The notes under the pieces: generated by a model
What the model was told of the DNA's origin: nothing
Databases searched by the model: none
What the model saw: the letters and a program-made list of their open reading frames with translations, nothing else
Translations under genes and position numbers: made by a program
Shown here: positions 10,482 through 20,284 of the stretch, piece by piece
Numbering within the stretch: the stretch's first letter is position 1
Layout: every line of letters starts with the position of its first letter
NCBI RefSeq assembly: GCF_000746085.1
Contig: NZ_JQKO01000005.1
Span: forward strand, 124,001-188,000
Source of the DNA: Methylocapsa aurea
GTDB lineage: Bacteria; Pseudomonadota; Alphaproteobacteria; Rhizobiales; Beijerinckiaceae
Direction: 5' to 3'
Length of the DNA stretch: 64,000 bases

Positions 10482-13400
10482 ATGGCAGCGATCAAATGCG
10501 AATTGGAGTCCGCGGCGAGACAGGACGCGAGCGCGTCCGCTTCGCCTGTTTTGGATTTACTGCGGCTCGCCCTCGAATATTTTCGCGCGGGCCGAATCGA
10601 TGAAGCCTCGGACATCTATGCGCAGGTCCTTGCTGACGAGCCCGATCATTTCCTCTGCCTGCATCATCTTGGCCTGATCGCGCATCGGCGCGGCGACCTT
10701 GAGAGCGCGGAAAGATTGATCGCCCGAGCCGTCGCCGTCAAACCCGATTATGTCGAGGCGCTCTCGAACCTTAGCGCAATCTATCGGGCCCTGGGCAAGA
10801 CCGATGGCGCCCTCTCCGCGGCGCGGCGGGCGATCGCGCTGGAGCCGGCTTTCGCGCACGCCCACTCCAATCTCGGCAATGCGCTCGAGGATCAAGGCCT
10901 TCTAAACGACGCCTTGGCGGCTTACCGGCGGGCGGCTTCGCTCAATCCAAGCTTTGTCGAGGCGCATTCGAACACGGCCAATATTTTGCGCAAACTCGGA
11001 CGCCGCGAAGAGGCGATCGCGGCCTGCGAGGGCATCATCGCTCAAAGGCCCGATGCGGCCGAGCCCTATTTCAGCCTCGGCAATATTCTGAAGGAGCTCC
11101 ATCAGCCTGGACAGGCGATTCTGGCCTATCGGCGAGCGATTGCGCTGCGGCCGAATTTCGCCGAGGTCTACGCCAATCTCGGCAACGTTCTGCAAGGCGA
11201 GAAAGCCTTTGAGGAAGCGGTCGAGGCCTATCGAGAGGCTCTGGCCTTGAATCCGTCGCTCTCCGAAGCCCATGCCAATATGGGCGCCGCGCTCGAAAAC
11301 CTCGGCCGGCTGGGCGAAGCGATTGCGTCCTATGCAACCGCCGTCAAACTCAATCCGAAACTTGTCGCGGTGCGGGTCTGGCTGCATCATAAGCGGCGCC
11401 TCATCTGCGATTGGGATGGCGTCGAAGCCGACGAAGCCGAGTTGCGCGCCCTGATGGAGTTTGCGCCCGAGCCGGCGCATCCTTTTCCGACGCTCAGCAT
11501 GGCGACGACGCCGGCCGAGCAGTTGCGCATCGCCCGCCAATACGCCGCGGGATTCCCGGTTGCTGACCGGGATTTTCGCTCCCGCCAAGGAGACCGCACG
11601 CGCAAGCTGCGGATCGGCTATCTCTCCGCCGATTTCCGCCGCCATGCGACGGCGATGCTCATGGTCGAACTAATCGAGCGCCACGATTCCTCCCGGTTCG
11701 AGGTCGCCGCCTATTCGCATGGCCCCGATGACCACAGCGAGTTGGGAACGCGCTTGCGCAGGGCGTTCCACCGCTTCGTCGACCTTCAGGAAATGAGCGA
11801 TGAAGAAGCCGCCGAGCGCATCCATGCCGATCGAATCGATATTCTCATCGAATTGAAAGGCTACACCAAGGATGCTCGCACGGGGATTTCGGCGCGAAGG
11901 CCAGCGCCGGTGCAAGTCAGCTTCATCGGATTTCCGGCGACCATGGGGGCTGGCTTCATCGACTATGTGCTCGCCGATCCCTTCGTGCTGCCAATGGATC
12001 AGCAAGCCGCCTTCTGCGAAAAGATCGTGCACCTGCCCCATTGCTACCAGCCCAACGACAGCCAAAGGCTGATTTCCGACGCGACGCCGACGCGCGCGCA
12101 ATGCGGCCTTCCCGACCAAGGCTTCGTCTTCTGCTCTTTCAACAATACCTACAAAATCACGCCTGAATTTTTCGACATCTGGATGCGTCTTCTACACGCG
12201 GTTCCAGGCAGCATCGTCTGGCTTCTCGACGCCAATGATCTCGTCAAAGCCAATCTCCGCAAGGAAGCGGCCAAGCGCGGCGTGGATCCGGATCGCCTCG
12301 CGTTCGCGCCAAAGCAGGCCTCGCCCGAGCATCTCGCTCGGCACCGGCTGGCTGACCTTTTCCTTGATACATTGCCCTATAACGCGCATACGACCGCGAG
12401 CGACGCTTTGTGGGCCGGACTTCCGGTGCTGACTTGCGCGGGCGAGACTTTCGCGGGCCGGGTCGCCGGCAGCCTCCTCCATGCGGTCGGCCTGCCGGAA
12501 CTCGTCGCCTCTTCGACCCGCGACTACGAGGCCATGGCCTTGCGGCTCGCGCGCGAACCCGGCCTGCTGCAAGGTTTGCGGCACAGGCTTCTCGGCAATC
12601 GACTGACGGCCCCCTTGTTCGACAGCGCTGGCTATGCGGGAAGCTTCGAGGCGGCGCTGACGCAGATGTGGGAAATTTTCGCGAAGGGCGGCGAGCCGCG
12701 CGGCTTCGCGGTTTCGCCTTCGCTGCTTCCGAACCCGCCGGTCGAGGGCCCAGCTCCCCTACAAAGGCTGGCCTATCTCGCCTGCCCGCTTTGTGAAGGC
12801 GAGGATGCGCCCCTTGTGATCAGCGCCGATTGCTCGAGACATGCGCTCTACCAGCCGCGGATTCCGGCAATGATGAACTGGCGCGAATGCCGCGACTGCG
12901 GCCATGTTTTCACCGACGGCTATTTCGACGCGCCCGCCGCCGCCGTCGTCTTCGCCAAGACGCATCCCAATCAGACGGTCGGCTACGACATGGAGCGGCA
13001 GCGGCCGGTTTCGGCGAAGATCGTCGCGCGCGTTGCCCGCCACGCGCCGAGTGGGAGCTGGCTGGATGTCGGGTTCGGCAATGGCTCGCTGCTCTTCACG
13101 GCCGAGGAATGGGGCTATGCGCCGGTCGGACTGGATCTCCGCAAGGACAATGTCGACGCCATGAACCTGCTCGGCTTCGAGGCCTATTGTCTGCCGATCG
13201 AGGAGCTTGCTCACGACGCCCGCTACAGCGTCGTCAGCATGGCCGATGTGCTTGAACACCTGCCCTTCCCGAAAGCCGGGCTCGTCGCCGCCCGCTGGCT
13301 GCTGCGCCCCGGCGGCGCTCTTTTTCTCTCGATGCCGAACATGGACAACATGGTCTGGCGGCTATTGCACGCCAATAACGTCAATCCCTATTGGGGCGAA

Positions 13401-13535
13401 ATCGAGCACTACCACAATTTCACCCGCAAGCGGCTCTACGCCTTGCTGGAGGAGCACGGGTTCCAGCCGGTCGAGTATCATGTCAGCGAACGCTACCGCG
13501 TCTGCATGGAAGTGATCGCCGTCAAGCGGGACTGA
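10482..13535 (+). CDS. TPR / GT41 (OGT-like) glycosyltransferase fused to a SAM methyltransferase
   Basis: A 1017-residue multidomain protein. Residues ~25-310 are tandem TPR repeats (for example FAHAHSNLGNALEDQGLLND). Residues ~365-730 are a GT41/SPINDLY-type O-GlcNAc-transferase-like domain (RIGYLSADFRRHATAMLMVE, then RPAPVQVSFIGFPATMG and NNTYKITPEFFDIWMRLL). Residues ~767-1017 start with a zinc-ribbon-like CPLC...CRDCG pair, then a class I methyltransferase with WLDVGFGNGSLLF and VVSMADVLEHLPF. TPR-GT41 proteins glycosylate proteins or surface polymers. The added methyltransferase suggests a glycan is also methylated, but no substrate is visible. It stands alone after truB, with no frameshift or stop between domains. 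Confidence 0.85.
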   Translation: MAAIKCELESAARQDASASASPVLDLLRLALEYFRAGRIDEASDIYAQVLADEPDHFLCLHHLGLIAHRRGDLESAERLIARAVAVKPDYVEALSNLSAIYRALGKTDGALSAARRAIALEPAFAHAHSNLGNALEDQGLLNDALAAYRRAASLNPSFVEAHSNTANILRKLGRREEAIAACEGIIAQRPDAAEPYFSLGNILKELHQPGQAILAYRRAIALRPNFAEVYANLGNVLQGEKAFEEAVEAYREALALNPSLSEAHANMGAALENLGRLGEAIASYATAVKLNPKLVAVRVWLHHKRRLICDWDGVEADEAELRALMEFAPEPAHPFPTLSMATTPAEQLRIARQYAAGFPVADRDFRSRQGDRTRKLRIGYLSADFRRHATAMLMVELIERHDSSRFEVAAYSHGPDDHSELGTRLRRAFHRFVDLQEMSDEEAAERIHADRIDILIELKGYTKDARTGISARRPAPVQVSFIGFPATMGAGFIDYVLADPFVLPMDQQAAFCEKIVHLPHCYQPNDSQRLISDATPTRAQCGLPDQGFVFCSFNNTYKITPEFFDIWMRLLHAVPGSIVWLLDANDLVKANLRKEAAKRGVDPDRLAFAPKQASPEHLARHRLADLFLDTLPYNAHTTASDALWAGLPVLTCAGETFAGRVAGSLLHAVGLPELVASSTRDYEAMALRLAREPGLLQGLRHRLLGNRLTAPLFDSAGYAGSFEAALTQMWEIFAKGGEPRGFAVSPSLLPNPPVEGPAPLQRLAYLACPLCEGEDAPLVISADCSRHALYQPRIPAMMNWRECRDCGHVFTDGYFDAPAAAVVFAKTHPNQTVGYDMERQRPVSAKIVARVARHAPSGSWLDVGFGNGSLLFTAEEWGYAPVGLDLRKDNVDAMNLLGFEAYCLPIEELAHDARYSVVSMADVLEHLPFPKAGLVAARWLLRPGGALFLSMPNMDNMVWRLLHANNVNPYWGEIEHYHNFTRKRLYALLEEHGFQPVEYHVSERYRVCMEVIAVKRD

Positions 13536-13671
13536 GCAATCCTTCGTCCGCTGGGAAAGGCGCTGCATCGAGGGTTCTACCCGCCAAAGCCCTATGGTAT
13601 GGAGGAATGGTCGCGGAGGACTGGCGCAGGCCAGCCCATTTTTCGATGGATCACGGGCCAAGGAGACAAGG

Positions 13672-13836
13672 TTGGGATTTATCGTTCGGCTGCTGTTAGG
13701 GATCGGCGCGGCGATTACAGGCTTGTTCGTGGCCGAGGACGCGCCCAATTTCGGCGTGGTGCAAGGAATGGTCACGATAGGCGTGCTGGCGGCGATTGTT
13801 TTCGTCGTCGCGCTATGGCCAAAGCGCTGGACTTAA
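13672..13836 (+). CDS. Small two-helix membrane protein
   Basis: A 54-residue protein with two hydrophobic segments, [19 protein letters not shown] and [17 protein letters not shown], joined by a short acidic loop (EDAPNFG). The start is set by a strong ribosome-binding site: AAGGAGA (13660-13666) lies five bases before TTG at 13672. ATG alternatives upstream lack this signal and add an unlike, arginine-rich N-terminus. The TAA stop runs directly into a dispersed repeat. I do not recognise the family; it is probably an inner-membrane protein. Confidence 0.6.
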   Translation: MGFIVRLLLGIGAAITGLFVAEDAPNFGVVQGMVTIGVLAAIVFVVALWPKRWT

Positions 13837-13879
13837 AGCATTTTCGAGTGAAGCGACCGCCGGTTCGCGTAAAAAATGC
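13837..13879 (-). repeat. Dispersed intergenic repeat, inverted copy
   Basis: Read on the minus strand this is GCATTTTTTACGCGAACCGG followed by CGGTCGCTTCACTCGAAAATGC, the same element as at 6176, 20630, 46038 and 48196. It begins at the last base of the preceding gene's stop codon. Confidence 0.65.
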
Positions 13880-14008
13880 GGATCCGCAAGCATTCGAAAG
13901 CCGCGGGCTCGGCGCAAGGCGCTCGATCCGGCGCAACCTTTCTGGCCCATGCTGGGTCCATCCAACGGCCTCATTCGCGGCGCCTTGCGCGCCGCCCCCC
14001 CTTCGTCT

Positions 14009-14545
14009 ATGCCGCAGCCTTCGCCGGATCAATTTTTGGGCCGCCATTTGTCCGCCACCGAAAAACCCGTCTCCATCATTATGGGTAGCGAATCGGATTG
14101 GGAGACGATGCGGCACGCCGCCGCGCTCCTCGACGAACTCGGGATCGGCTATATTACCTTGATCATTTCGGCGCATCGCACGCCCGATCGGCTTTTCGCC
14201 TTCGCCAAGGGCGCCAAGGCCGCAGGGGCAAAAATCATCATCGCCGGGGCGGGCGGAGCGGCCCATTTGCCAGGGATGACGGCCGCGCTGACGGAACTTC
14301 CGGTGCTCGGCGTGCCGATCGAAACCAAGGCTCTGCACGGGCAGGATTCACTTTACTCCATCGTTCAAATGCCTGCCGGCGTTCCGGTGGGAACCCTAGC
14401 GATCGGCAAGCCTGGCGCGATCAACGCCGCGCTGCTCGCGGCGGCGGTCCTCGCCTTGGCCGACCCCGCAATCGAAGCGCGGCTGTCCGCCTGGCGCGCG
14501 GCCCAAACCGAAGCAGTCGCCAAACGTCCCTCGAGCGAGGATTGA
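14009..14545 (+). CDS. purE: N5-carboxyaminoimidazole ribonucleotide mutase PurE
   Basis: PurE converts N5-CAIR to CAIR in purine synthesis. The conserved blocks are [56 protein letters not shown] and [19 protein letters not shown] chose the ATG at 14009 (178 residues); an ATG at 13949 is possible, and anything earlier would run through the repeat at 13837-13879. purK follows seven bases after the stop, the usual two-gene unit. No strong ribosome-binding site is seen, so the start is less certain than the identity. Confidence 0.93.
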   Translation: MPQPSPDQFLGRHLSATEKPVSIIMGSESDWETMRHAAALLDELGIGYITLIISAHRTPDRLFAFAKGAKAAGAKIIIAGAGGAAHLPGMTAALTELPVLGVPIETKALHGQDSLYSIVQMPAGVPVGTLAIGKPGAINAALLAAAVLALADPAIEARLSAWRAAQTEAVAKRPSSED

Positions 14546-14552
14546 CCGCGCC

Positions 14553-15650
14553 ATGCCGTTTTCACTCGCTCCCGGCGCGACGGTCGGAGTCCTGGGCGGC
14601 GGCCAATTGGGGCGGATGCTCGCGCTCGCGGCGGCGCGTCTCGGGCTCAAGACGCATATTTATACGAATGAGCCGGATAGCCCGGCGTTCGACGTCTGCA
14701 GCGCGCGAACCATCGCCGGCTATGAGGACGCTGCGGCCTTGGCGGAGTTCGCCGACAATGTGGACGTCGTGACCTATGAATTCGAGAACGTGCCCGCCCG
14801 CGCCGCGGCGATCCTCACAGAGCATTGCCTCGTGCGCCCCGGCCCGGAGGCTCTGGCGGTCTGCCAGGATCGCCTCGCGGAGAAGGAGTTCTTGGGCGCC
14901 AACAGGATCGCGACGGCGCCCTATATGCGGGTCGACGACGCTGGATCGCTCGCCAGGGCCGTAGCCCAGGTCGGCCGGCCATCGATCCTCAAGACGCGGC
15001 GCTTCGGCTATGACGGTAAAGGCCAGGTCCTCGTCCGCGAAGGCGCCGATCTCGCGGTGACGTTCCGCTCGCTTGGCGGGGCGCCGGCGATCCTCGAGGG
15101 CGTCGTGCCATTCGCCAAGGAGATTTCGGTCGTCGCGGCGCGCGGCCAGCGGGGTGAATTCGCCGCCTATGACGTCTGCGAGAACAGGCACGAGAATCAT
15201 ATCCTGAAATTCACCCGCGCCCCCGCGCTTCTGGCTCCGGAGAGCGCCGTCGAGGCGGTGCGGATCGCCAAGGCGATCGCCGATGCGCTCGATTATGTCG
15301 GCGTTCTTGCTGTGGAAATGTTCGTCGTCGAGGAAGCCGGGGCGCCGCCGCGGCTGATCGTCAACGAGATCGCGCCACGGGTTCACAATTCCGGCCATTG
15401 GACGCTCGATGGGGCCCTCACCTCTCAATTCGAACAGCATATCCGCGCCATCGCCGGCTGGCCCCTTGGCGCTACGAACCGCCACGGCGCGCATGTCGAA
15501 ATGTGGAACCTGATCGGCGAAGAGGTCCTGGCTTTCGAGCAGATCCTGCGCGAGCCCGGCGCGAGCCTTCACCTTTACGGCAAGGCGGAAGCGCGGCCGG
15601 GCCGCAAGATGGGCCATGTCACACGCATCGCGGCCAAGGCCGAAGGGTGA
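14553..15650 (+). CDS. purK: N5-carboxyaminoimidazole ribonucleotide synthase PurK
   Basis: PurK is the ATP-grasp enzyme that carboxylates AIR to N5-CAIR using ATP and bicarbonate, feeding PurE just upstream. The 365 residues begin with the dinucleotide-like GATVGVLGGGQLGRMLALAA. They continue with TYEFENVPARAA, the ATP-grasp block ILKTRRFGYDGKGQVLVREG, and the C-terminal EIAPRVHNSGHWTLDGALTS. Length and motifs are complete. A two-unit intergenic repeat starts 61 bases after the stop. Confidence 0.95.
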   Translation: MPFSLAPGATVGVLGGGQLGRMLALAAARLGLKTHIYTNEPDSPAFDVCSARTIAGYEDAAALAEFADNVDVVTYEFENVPARAAAILTEHCLVRPGPEALAVCQDRLAEKEFLGANRIATAPYMRVDDAGSLARAVAQVGRPSILKTRRFGYDGKGQVLVREGADLAVTFRSLGGAPAILEGVVPFAKEISVVAARGQRGEFAAYDVCENRHENHILKFTRAPALLAPESAVEAVRIAKAIADALDYVGVLAVEMFVVEEAGAPPRLIVNEIAPRVHNSGHWTLDGALTSQFEQHIRAIAGWPLGATNRHGAHVEMWNLIGEEVLAFEQILREPGASLHLYGKAEARPGRKMGHVTRIAAKAEG

Positions 15651-15711
15651 TCGCCGCCAGGCCAGAGCCGCAACATGAGGGTCGCGATTTGGCCTTTTCA
15701 CGGCGGCGACC

Positions 15712-15827
15712 CTAGAGCGCGTTCCGATTGGATGGAATCATCCAATCGATAAGAACTCGCTCCAGATCAATAAGTTGGAGCATGTCCTGATCGAAAAGTC
15801 GGTCAACTTTTTCGGGACATGCTCTAG
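15712..15827. repeat. CTAGAGC-bounded intergenic repeat element
   Basis: The element starts with CTAGAGC and ends with GCTCTAG, so its ends are inverted. Inside are two palindromes. GATTGGATGGAATCATCCAATC is a GATCGGATG-type unit also seen near 20071, 27042, 46111 and 46717. The second runs from GAGCATGTCC to GGACATGCTC. The same bounding heptamers frame the repeat at 17265-17393. Confidence 0.7.
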
Positions 15828-15961
15828 ACAGAAACCGACTTGTCTGGTATCGGCTGTTTTCCAATGTCCCGGTGCTTTTCAGCGCCGGGCTTCGTGTTCC
15901 ATGAAATCAGTCAAGTTTGTCGCGTGAAGCGATGGCGTGACGCCACATCAAGGACTTATGC

Positions 15962-16204
15962 GTGCAAGTTCTCGTTCGCGACAATAATGTCGATCAGGCT
16001 CTCAAAGCGCTCAAGAAAAAGATGCAGCGCGAAGGCATTTTCCGCGAGATGAAACTCCGCGGCCATTATGAAAAGCCTTCGGAAAAACGAGCCCGCGAGA
16101 AAGCCGAAGCGGTGCGCCGCGCCCGCAAACTGGCCCGCAAGAAAATGCAGCGCGAAGGACTCTTGCCGATGAAGCCCAAGCCCGTTCTAGGGGCGCCGCG
16201 CTGA
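15962..16204 (+). CDS. rpsU: 30S ribosomal protein S21
   Basis: S21 is a small basic protein of the 30S subunit. The 80 residues begin [20 protein letters not shown] and continue with the family block [20 protein letters not shown], followed by an Arg/Lys-rich tail. The start is GTG at 15962 with AAGGA eight bases upstream; a nearby ATG at 15958 is out of frame. It stands alone between an intergenic repeat and a TPR lipoprotein gene. Confidence 0.95.
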   Translation: MQVLVRDNNVDQALKALKKKMQREGIFREMKLRGHYEKPSEKRAREKAEAVRRARKLARKKMQREGLLPMKPKPVLGAPR

Positions 16205-16358
16205 TTTCTTGCTATTTCTGCAAGACGCGATCGAGCCGGCGGCGAGGGCCTTTAGAGCGCCCCCTTCGTCTAGAATTGCCCCGCGCATGAAACGAGGCCG
16301 CGCCGCAATCGCAGGGATGCGCGCCTATCCTTGGATGGCGGACAAGGATGACCGGATA

Positions 16359-17240
16359 ATGGCCTTCGCAACGATGTCGGTCAAAAGCACAATGCGGGAG
16401 CGGCGGCGCGCGGCCTCGCGCGCAATGATCCTGATTGCGGCGACCGTCCTTGCTGGGTGCGAATCGACCAACAATATCATCGCAAGAAGCGGAACCGGCG
16501 TCGCCGAGGTCGCCACCCAGTCGCCGCAAGAGGCCTCCGCCAATATCGCCTCGCTGACCGAGGTCGTGCAACGCAACCCAAACAGCGCCGAAGCCTTCAA
16601 TACGCGCGGCGTCGCCTATGCCCGGATTGGGAAGTTTCCAGAGGCGATCGCGGATTTCAACCAGTCGATCAAGCTCGCTCCCAACAATGCCGCCTCCCTC
16701 ACCAATCGCGCCCTAGCCTATCGGCAGGTGAACCGCAATGACGCCGCCCTGGCCGATTTCAATCGCGCCATCGCGGCGGACCCAGGCCATGCGCCGGCCT
16801 ATCTCGGCCGCGCCAATCTGCTTCGCGCCCAGGGCAATCTCGAAGAGGCGCGCGTTGATCTCGATCAGGCGATCAAGCTCAATCCGGAAAGCGCCCAGGC
16901 CTTCCACGCCAGAGGCTTGATCTACCAGCGCGAAGGCAACCACCCGCAGGCAATCACCGATTTCGACAATGCGATCGATCGCGATCCCTTCGCCGGAGCG
17001 CCCTATCTGGCGCGCGGTCAAAGCCTCCTCGCCATCGGCAAGAGCGACAAGGCGATCGAGGATTTCAACGCCGCGCTCAATGTCGACAATAAGAACCCCG
17101 ATGCCTGGGCTGGCTTGGGGCTGGCTTATGAAAAATCCGGCAATCGCGCCAAGGCGGCGGAATCCTACCAGCGCGCGCTGACCTTCGATCCAAACAACCA
17201 GCTCGCCAAGGACGGCGTCGCGCGCGTCGGCCGGGCCTAA
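16359..17240 (+). CDS. TPR-repeat lipoprotein
   Basis: A 293-residue exported lipoprotein. The chosen ATG at 16359 (AAGGA about ten bases upstream) gives an N-terminus with arginines, a hydrophobic stretch AMILIAATVLAG, and a lipobox ending VLAGC. At least five TPR units follow, for example SAEAFNTRGVAYARIGKFPE and DAWAGLGLAYEKSGNRAKAA. This resembles NlpI-like or pilus-assembly TPR lipoproteins, but no specific partner can be named. Alternative ATGs at 16374 and 16392 keep the signal. A hairpin starts at the base after its stop codon. Confidence 0.8.
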   Translation: MAFATMSVKSTMRERRRAASRAMILIAATVLAGCESTNNIIARSGTGVAEVATQSPQEASANIASLTEVVQRNPNSAEAFNTRGVAYARIGKFPEAIADFNQSIKLAPNNAASLTNRALAYRQVNRNDAALADFNRAIAADPGHAPAYLGRANLLRAQGNLEEARVDLDQAIKLNPESAQAFHARGLIYQREGNHPQAITDFDNAIDRDPFAGAPYLARGQSLLAIGKSDKAIEDFNAALNVDNKNPDAWAGLGLAYEKSGNRAKAAESYQRALTFDPNNQLAKDGVARVGRA

Positions 17241-17264
17241 GGGCCGTTTCGGCGGAAACCGCCC
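17241..17264. terminator. Hairpin after the TPR lipoprotein gene
   Basis: GGGC-C-GTTTC pairs with GAAAC-C-GCCC around a short GGCG loop, starting at the base after the stop codon. There is no T-run, so termination is inferred from position. Confidence 0.45.
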
Positions 17265-17393
17265 CTAGAGCCGGATGATTTTGGACGGAATCGCGACGCG
17301 ATCTCGTCCAAAGTCTGAATCCGCCTCTCATCAAAGAGTTAGAGCATGATGTCGTCCGAAAACCGGTTCCCACTTTTCGGCATCATGCTCTAG
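17265..17393. repeat. 129-bp CTAGAGC-bounded repeat, copy 1
   Basis: Starts CTAGAGCCGGATGATTTTGG and ends CATCATGCTCTAG. A nearly identical direct copy lies at 42737-42863, differing at only a handful of positions by eye. The second half forms a hairpin between AGAGCATGATG and CATCATGCTCT. A partial, related piece continues toward pgk (AGAATGATGCC on the minus strand). Confidence 0.85.
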
Positions 17394-17490
17394 AGCACGA
17401 TTCCTTTAAGCGAAATCGAACTCATTCTCGATCGCTTTGTCTTGATGCATGACGTCATCCCAAACGTCTGCGGCTTTTTGGCATCATTCT

Positions 17491-18711
17491 CTAAGCCGCC
17501 TTCGCTCCGCGCAACGCTTCCACGCCGGGCAGGAGCTTTCCTTCGAGCCATTCGAGAAACGCGCCGCCGGCGGTCGAAACATAGGTGAAATCATCATAGG
17601 CGTCGGCCTTGTTGAGCGCCGCGATCGTGTCGCCGCCGCCTGCGATCGTCTCGAGGGCGTTTACCTTGGTGAGCTGCGCCGCGACCTTGGCGATCGTCAC
17701 GGTGCCAACATCGAAAGGCGGAATTTCAAAGGCGCCGACAGGCCCGTTCCAAACGACGGTCCGCGCCGCGGCGAGAATGCCGACGACCTTCGAGATCGTG
17801 CGGGGGCCGATGTCGAGGATCATGTCATTTTCGCCGACCGCGTCGATGTCCACGGCGTGAGAGGGCGCATTCGCCTCGAGCTTCGCGGCGACGATGGCGT
17901 CGACCGGCAGCACCAACTGGCAATGCGCCGCGTCGGCGTCGGCCATGATTTTTCGGGCGACATCCGCAAGCTGCATCTCGCAGATCGATCTGCCGATCGC
18001 ATTTCCGCTGGCGGCGAGGAACGTATTGGCCATGCCGCCGCCGATGAACAAATAGTCGACCCGGCGCATCAGGTTGCCGAGCAGTTCGAGCTTGGTCGAG
18101 ACCTTGGCGCCGCCAACGATGGCCGCCAGGGGCCGCTCCGGATCCGCCAGCATGCTGGTCAGCATTTCCAGCTCGTGCTGCATCGTGCGCCCGGCGAAGG
18201 CGGGCAGTTTGCGCGCGATTCCCTCCGTCGAGGCATGGGCGCGATGCGAGGTCGAGAACGCGTCATTGACGTAAAGATCGCCAAGTTCGGCGAGGGCGGC
18301 GACGAAGGATGGATCGTTCTTGATCTCGCCCGGATGGAACCGGGTATTTTCCAGCAGGAGGATGTCGCCGTCGCGCAGGGCTCTGACCGCGGCTTTCGCG
18401 ACATCGCCGACGCAATCGGAGGCGAAGGACACCATGCGGCCGAGCGCATGCTCGATCGCCACCGCCACCGGCTTGAGCGAAGTCTCCCGTTCGGGACCCT
18501 TCGGCCTGCCGAGATGCGACAGGATGATGACCTTGCCGCCCTTTTGAGAAATCTCGCGGATATTGCCGAGAATTCGCTCGATGCGGGTGGTGTCGGTGAT
18601 CCGGCCATCCTCCATCGGCACATTGAGGTCGACGCGGACGAGGACCCTTTTGCCGTTCACCACGGCATCGTCGAGAGTTGGAAAAGGAGACAATGGCGCG
18701 GATTTCGTCAT
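17491..18711 (-). CDS. pgk: Phosphoglycerate kinase
   Basis: Pgk transfers phosphate between 1,3-bisphosphoglycerate and ADP in glycolysis, or in reverse in gluconeogenesis. The chosen ATG at 18711 gives 406 residues starting [15 protein letters not shown]. Hallmarks are [27 protein letters not shown], the hinge region [16 protein letters not shown] and the C-terminal [12 protein letters not shown]. Its start overlaps the gap stop by four bases (ATGA), so the two are translationally coupled. Its TAG stop lies at the edge of a repeat-related sequence. A longer in-frame start at 18765 would run into gap. Confidence 0.96.
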   Translation of the reverse strand: MTKSAPLSPFPTLDDAVVNGKRVLVRVDLNVPMEDGRITDTTRIERILGNIREISQKGGKVIILSHLGRPKGPERETSLKPVAVAIEHALGRMVSFASDCVGDVAKAAVRALRDGDILLLENTRFHPGEIKNDPSFVAALAELGDLYVNDAFSTSHRAHASTEGIARKLPAFAGRTMQHELEMLTSMLADPERPLAAIVGGAKVSTKLELLGNLMRRVDYLFIGGGMANTFLAASGNAIGRSICEMQLADVARKIMADADAAHCQLVLPVDAIVAAKLEANAPSHAVDIDAVGENDMILDIGPRTISKVVGILAAARTVVWNGPVGAFEIPPFDVGTVTIAKVAAQLTKVNALETIAGGGDTIAALNKADAYDDFTYVSTAGGAFLEWLEGKLLPGVEALRGAKAA

Positions 18712-19715
18712 GCAAGCTTCCCCATTGCGACAGCGGTATCGACCATGCGGTTCGAATAGCCCCATTCGTTGTCATACCAGGACACGACGCGGACGAAGGT
18801 CCCCGACATCACCCTTGTCTGATCGGTATGGAATATCGATGAATGCGAATCATGGTTGAAATCGATCGACACATTGGGGCTGTCGGTGAACCCCAAAATC
18901 CCTTTCAATTGCTGCGCGGCGGCGCGTTTCACGATTTCCGCGACCTCCTCCACGCTCGTCGCCCGGCTGGCGACGAATTTGAGATCGATGACCGAGACAT
19001 TGGGCGTCGGGACCCGGATCGCCGCGCCATCGAGCTTGCCATTGAGTTCGGGTAGGACGAGGCCGACGGCCTTGGCGGCGCCTGTCGATGTCGGGACCAT
19101 CGAAAGAGCGGCGGCGCGGGCCCGATAGTGATCCTTGTGCATGGTGTCGAGCGTCGGCTGGTCGCCGGTATAGGAATGGATCGTCGTCATGAAGCCTTGC
19201 TCGATGCCGATCGCATCGTTCAACACTTTCGCGATCGGCGCGAGGCAATTGGTGGTGCAAGAGGCGTTGGAGACGACAAGATGATCCTTGGTGAGCTTGT
19301 CGTGATTGACGCCGAAGACGACCGTGAGATCGGCCTTGTCGCCGGGGGCCGAGATGAGGACGCGCCTGGCGCCCGCCTTCAAATGCGCGGCGGCTTTATC
19401 CCTAGAGGTAAAAATGCCGGTGCATTCGAGCGCAATATCGACGTCCAGATCCTTATGCGGCAATTCGTGCGGATCCCGGATTGCCGTGACCCTGATTGGC
19501 CCGCCGCCTATATCGATCGAGTCGCTGGTGACTTTGACTTCGCCCGGAAACCGGCCATGCACGGAATCGAAGCGCAGGAGGTGGGCGTTGGTCTCGACTG
19601 GACCGAGATCGTTGATCGCCACGACCTGAATGTCCTTGCGTCCGGATTCGGCGATGGCCCGCAAGACATTGCGGCCGATGCGACCGAAACCGTTGATAGC
19701 GACTTTGACCGCCAT
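18708..19715 (-). CDS. gap: Glyceraldehyde-3-phosphate dehydrogenase, type I
   Basis: Gap oxidises glyceraldehyde-3-phosphate with NAD(P) and phosphate. The 335 residues begin [20 protein letters not shown] (Rossmann fold). They contain the catalytic [20 protein letters not shown] (nucleophilic cysteine near 152) and the C-terminal [20 protein letters not shown]. It is first in a two-gene gap-pgk unit with four-base overlap; the transketolase gene that often precedes gap in relatives is missing here. The 570 bases upstream carry no gene. Confidence 0.97.
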   Translation of the reverse strand: MAVKVAINGFGRIGRNVLRAIAESGRKDIQVVAINDLGPVETNAHLLRFDSVHGRFPGEVKVTSDSIDIGGGPIRVTAIRDPHELPHKDLDVDIALECTGIFTSRDKAAAHLKAGARRVLISAPGDKADLTVVFGVNHDKLTKDHLVVSNASCTTNCLAPIAKVLNDAIGIEQGFMTTIHSYTGDQPTLDTMHKDHYRARAAALSMVPTSTGAAKAVGLVLPELNGKLDGAAIRVPTPNVSVIDLKFVASRATSVEEVAEIVKRAAAQQLKGILGFTDSPNVSIDFNHDSHSSIFHTDQTRVMSGTFVRVVSWYDNEWGYSNRMVDTAVAMGKLA

Positions 19716-20284
19716 CCGTGCTGCTCCTTTTCCGCCGGCGGATCGAACCTCCGGCCTGATGATGGAATTGATTTTATGGCTCGGCCGCGATGCCGGTCAA
19801 CTAATGCTGCGCCGCAGCGCAAGCTTCGGCTACATCTTTTCGGGCATATCCCAAGATGTGCGATCTTTATTACAAGGCGCTGACGCCGAAACTCTTCGAT
19901 TCCGGTCAAAAATCATTTTCGCCGCCAATCTGGTCCAGGGTTTCGTCCGGGAACTTGTCTCATGCCTGCCGCTTCCCATAATCCTAGGGCAAAAACAAGA
20001 CCCTGCGAGGTCAAAGCGCCGTGGAAATAGGCTGATTGGACAATATGGCGCGGATCCGCCGCCATTTCGATAGAGCGCCTCCCGATCGGATGGACTTATC
20101 TGATCGAAAGGGAGTCGCTCAGATGCATAAAATCGGCGCATATTCGAAAAAGCGCCGACCTTTGGATAAGTTCATGCCGGAACGCCGCCGCTGCCGAATA
20201 TAGCGATCAACAGCGATCGAACGCTTTTATCGACCCGAGAAACGTGCAAGCAAATTGACGGCGCCAACGGACTTCAAAGCGACG
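19716..20284. other. Gene-free interval upstream of gap
   Basis: No convincing coding sequence on either strand. It should hold the divergent promoters for gap (minus) and the DUF4164 gene (plus), but I cannot place a clear promoter. A palindromic repeat unit occupies 20071-20118. Confidence 0.5.
20071..20118. repeat. Palindromic intergenic repeat, GATCGGATG type
   Basis: AGAGCGCCTCCCGATCGGAT, then GGACTTATCTGATCGAAAGG and GAGTCGCTC. This is an imperfect palindrome of the type also present at 15712, 27042, 46111 and 46717. Confidence 0.6.

Noticed and set aside
20255-20284. TTG at 20255 as start of the DUF4164-like gene
   Set aside because: It adds ten residues of low quality and has no clear ribosome-binding site; ATG at 20285 is preferred, though the choice is not secure.
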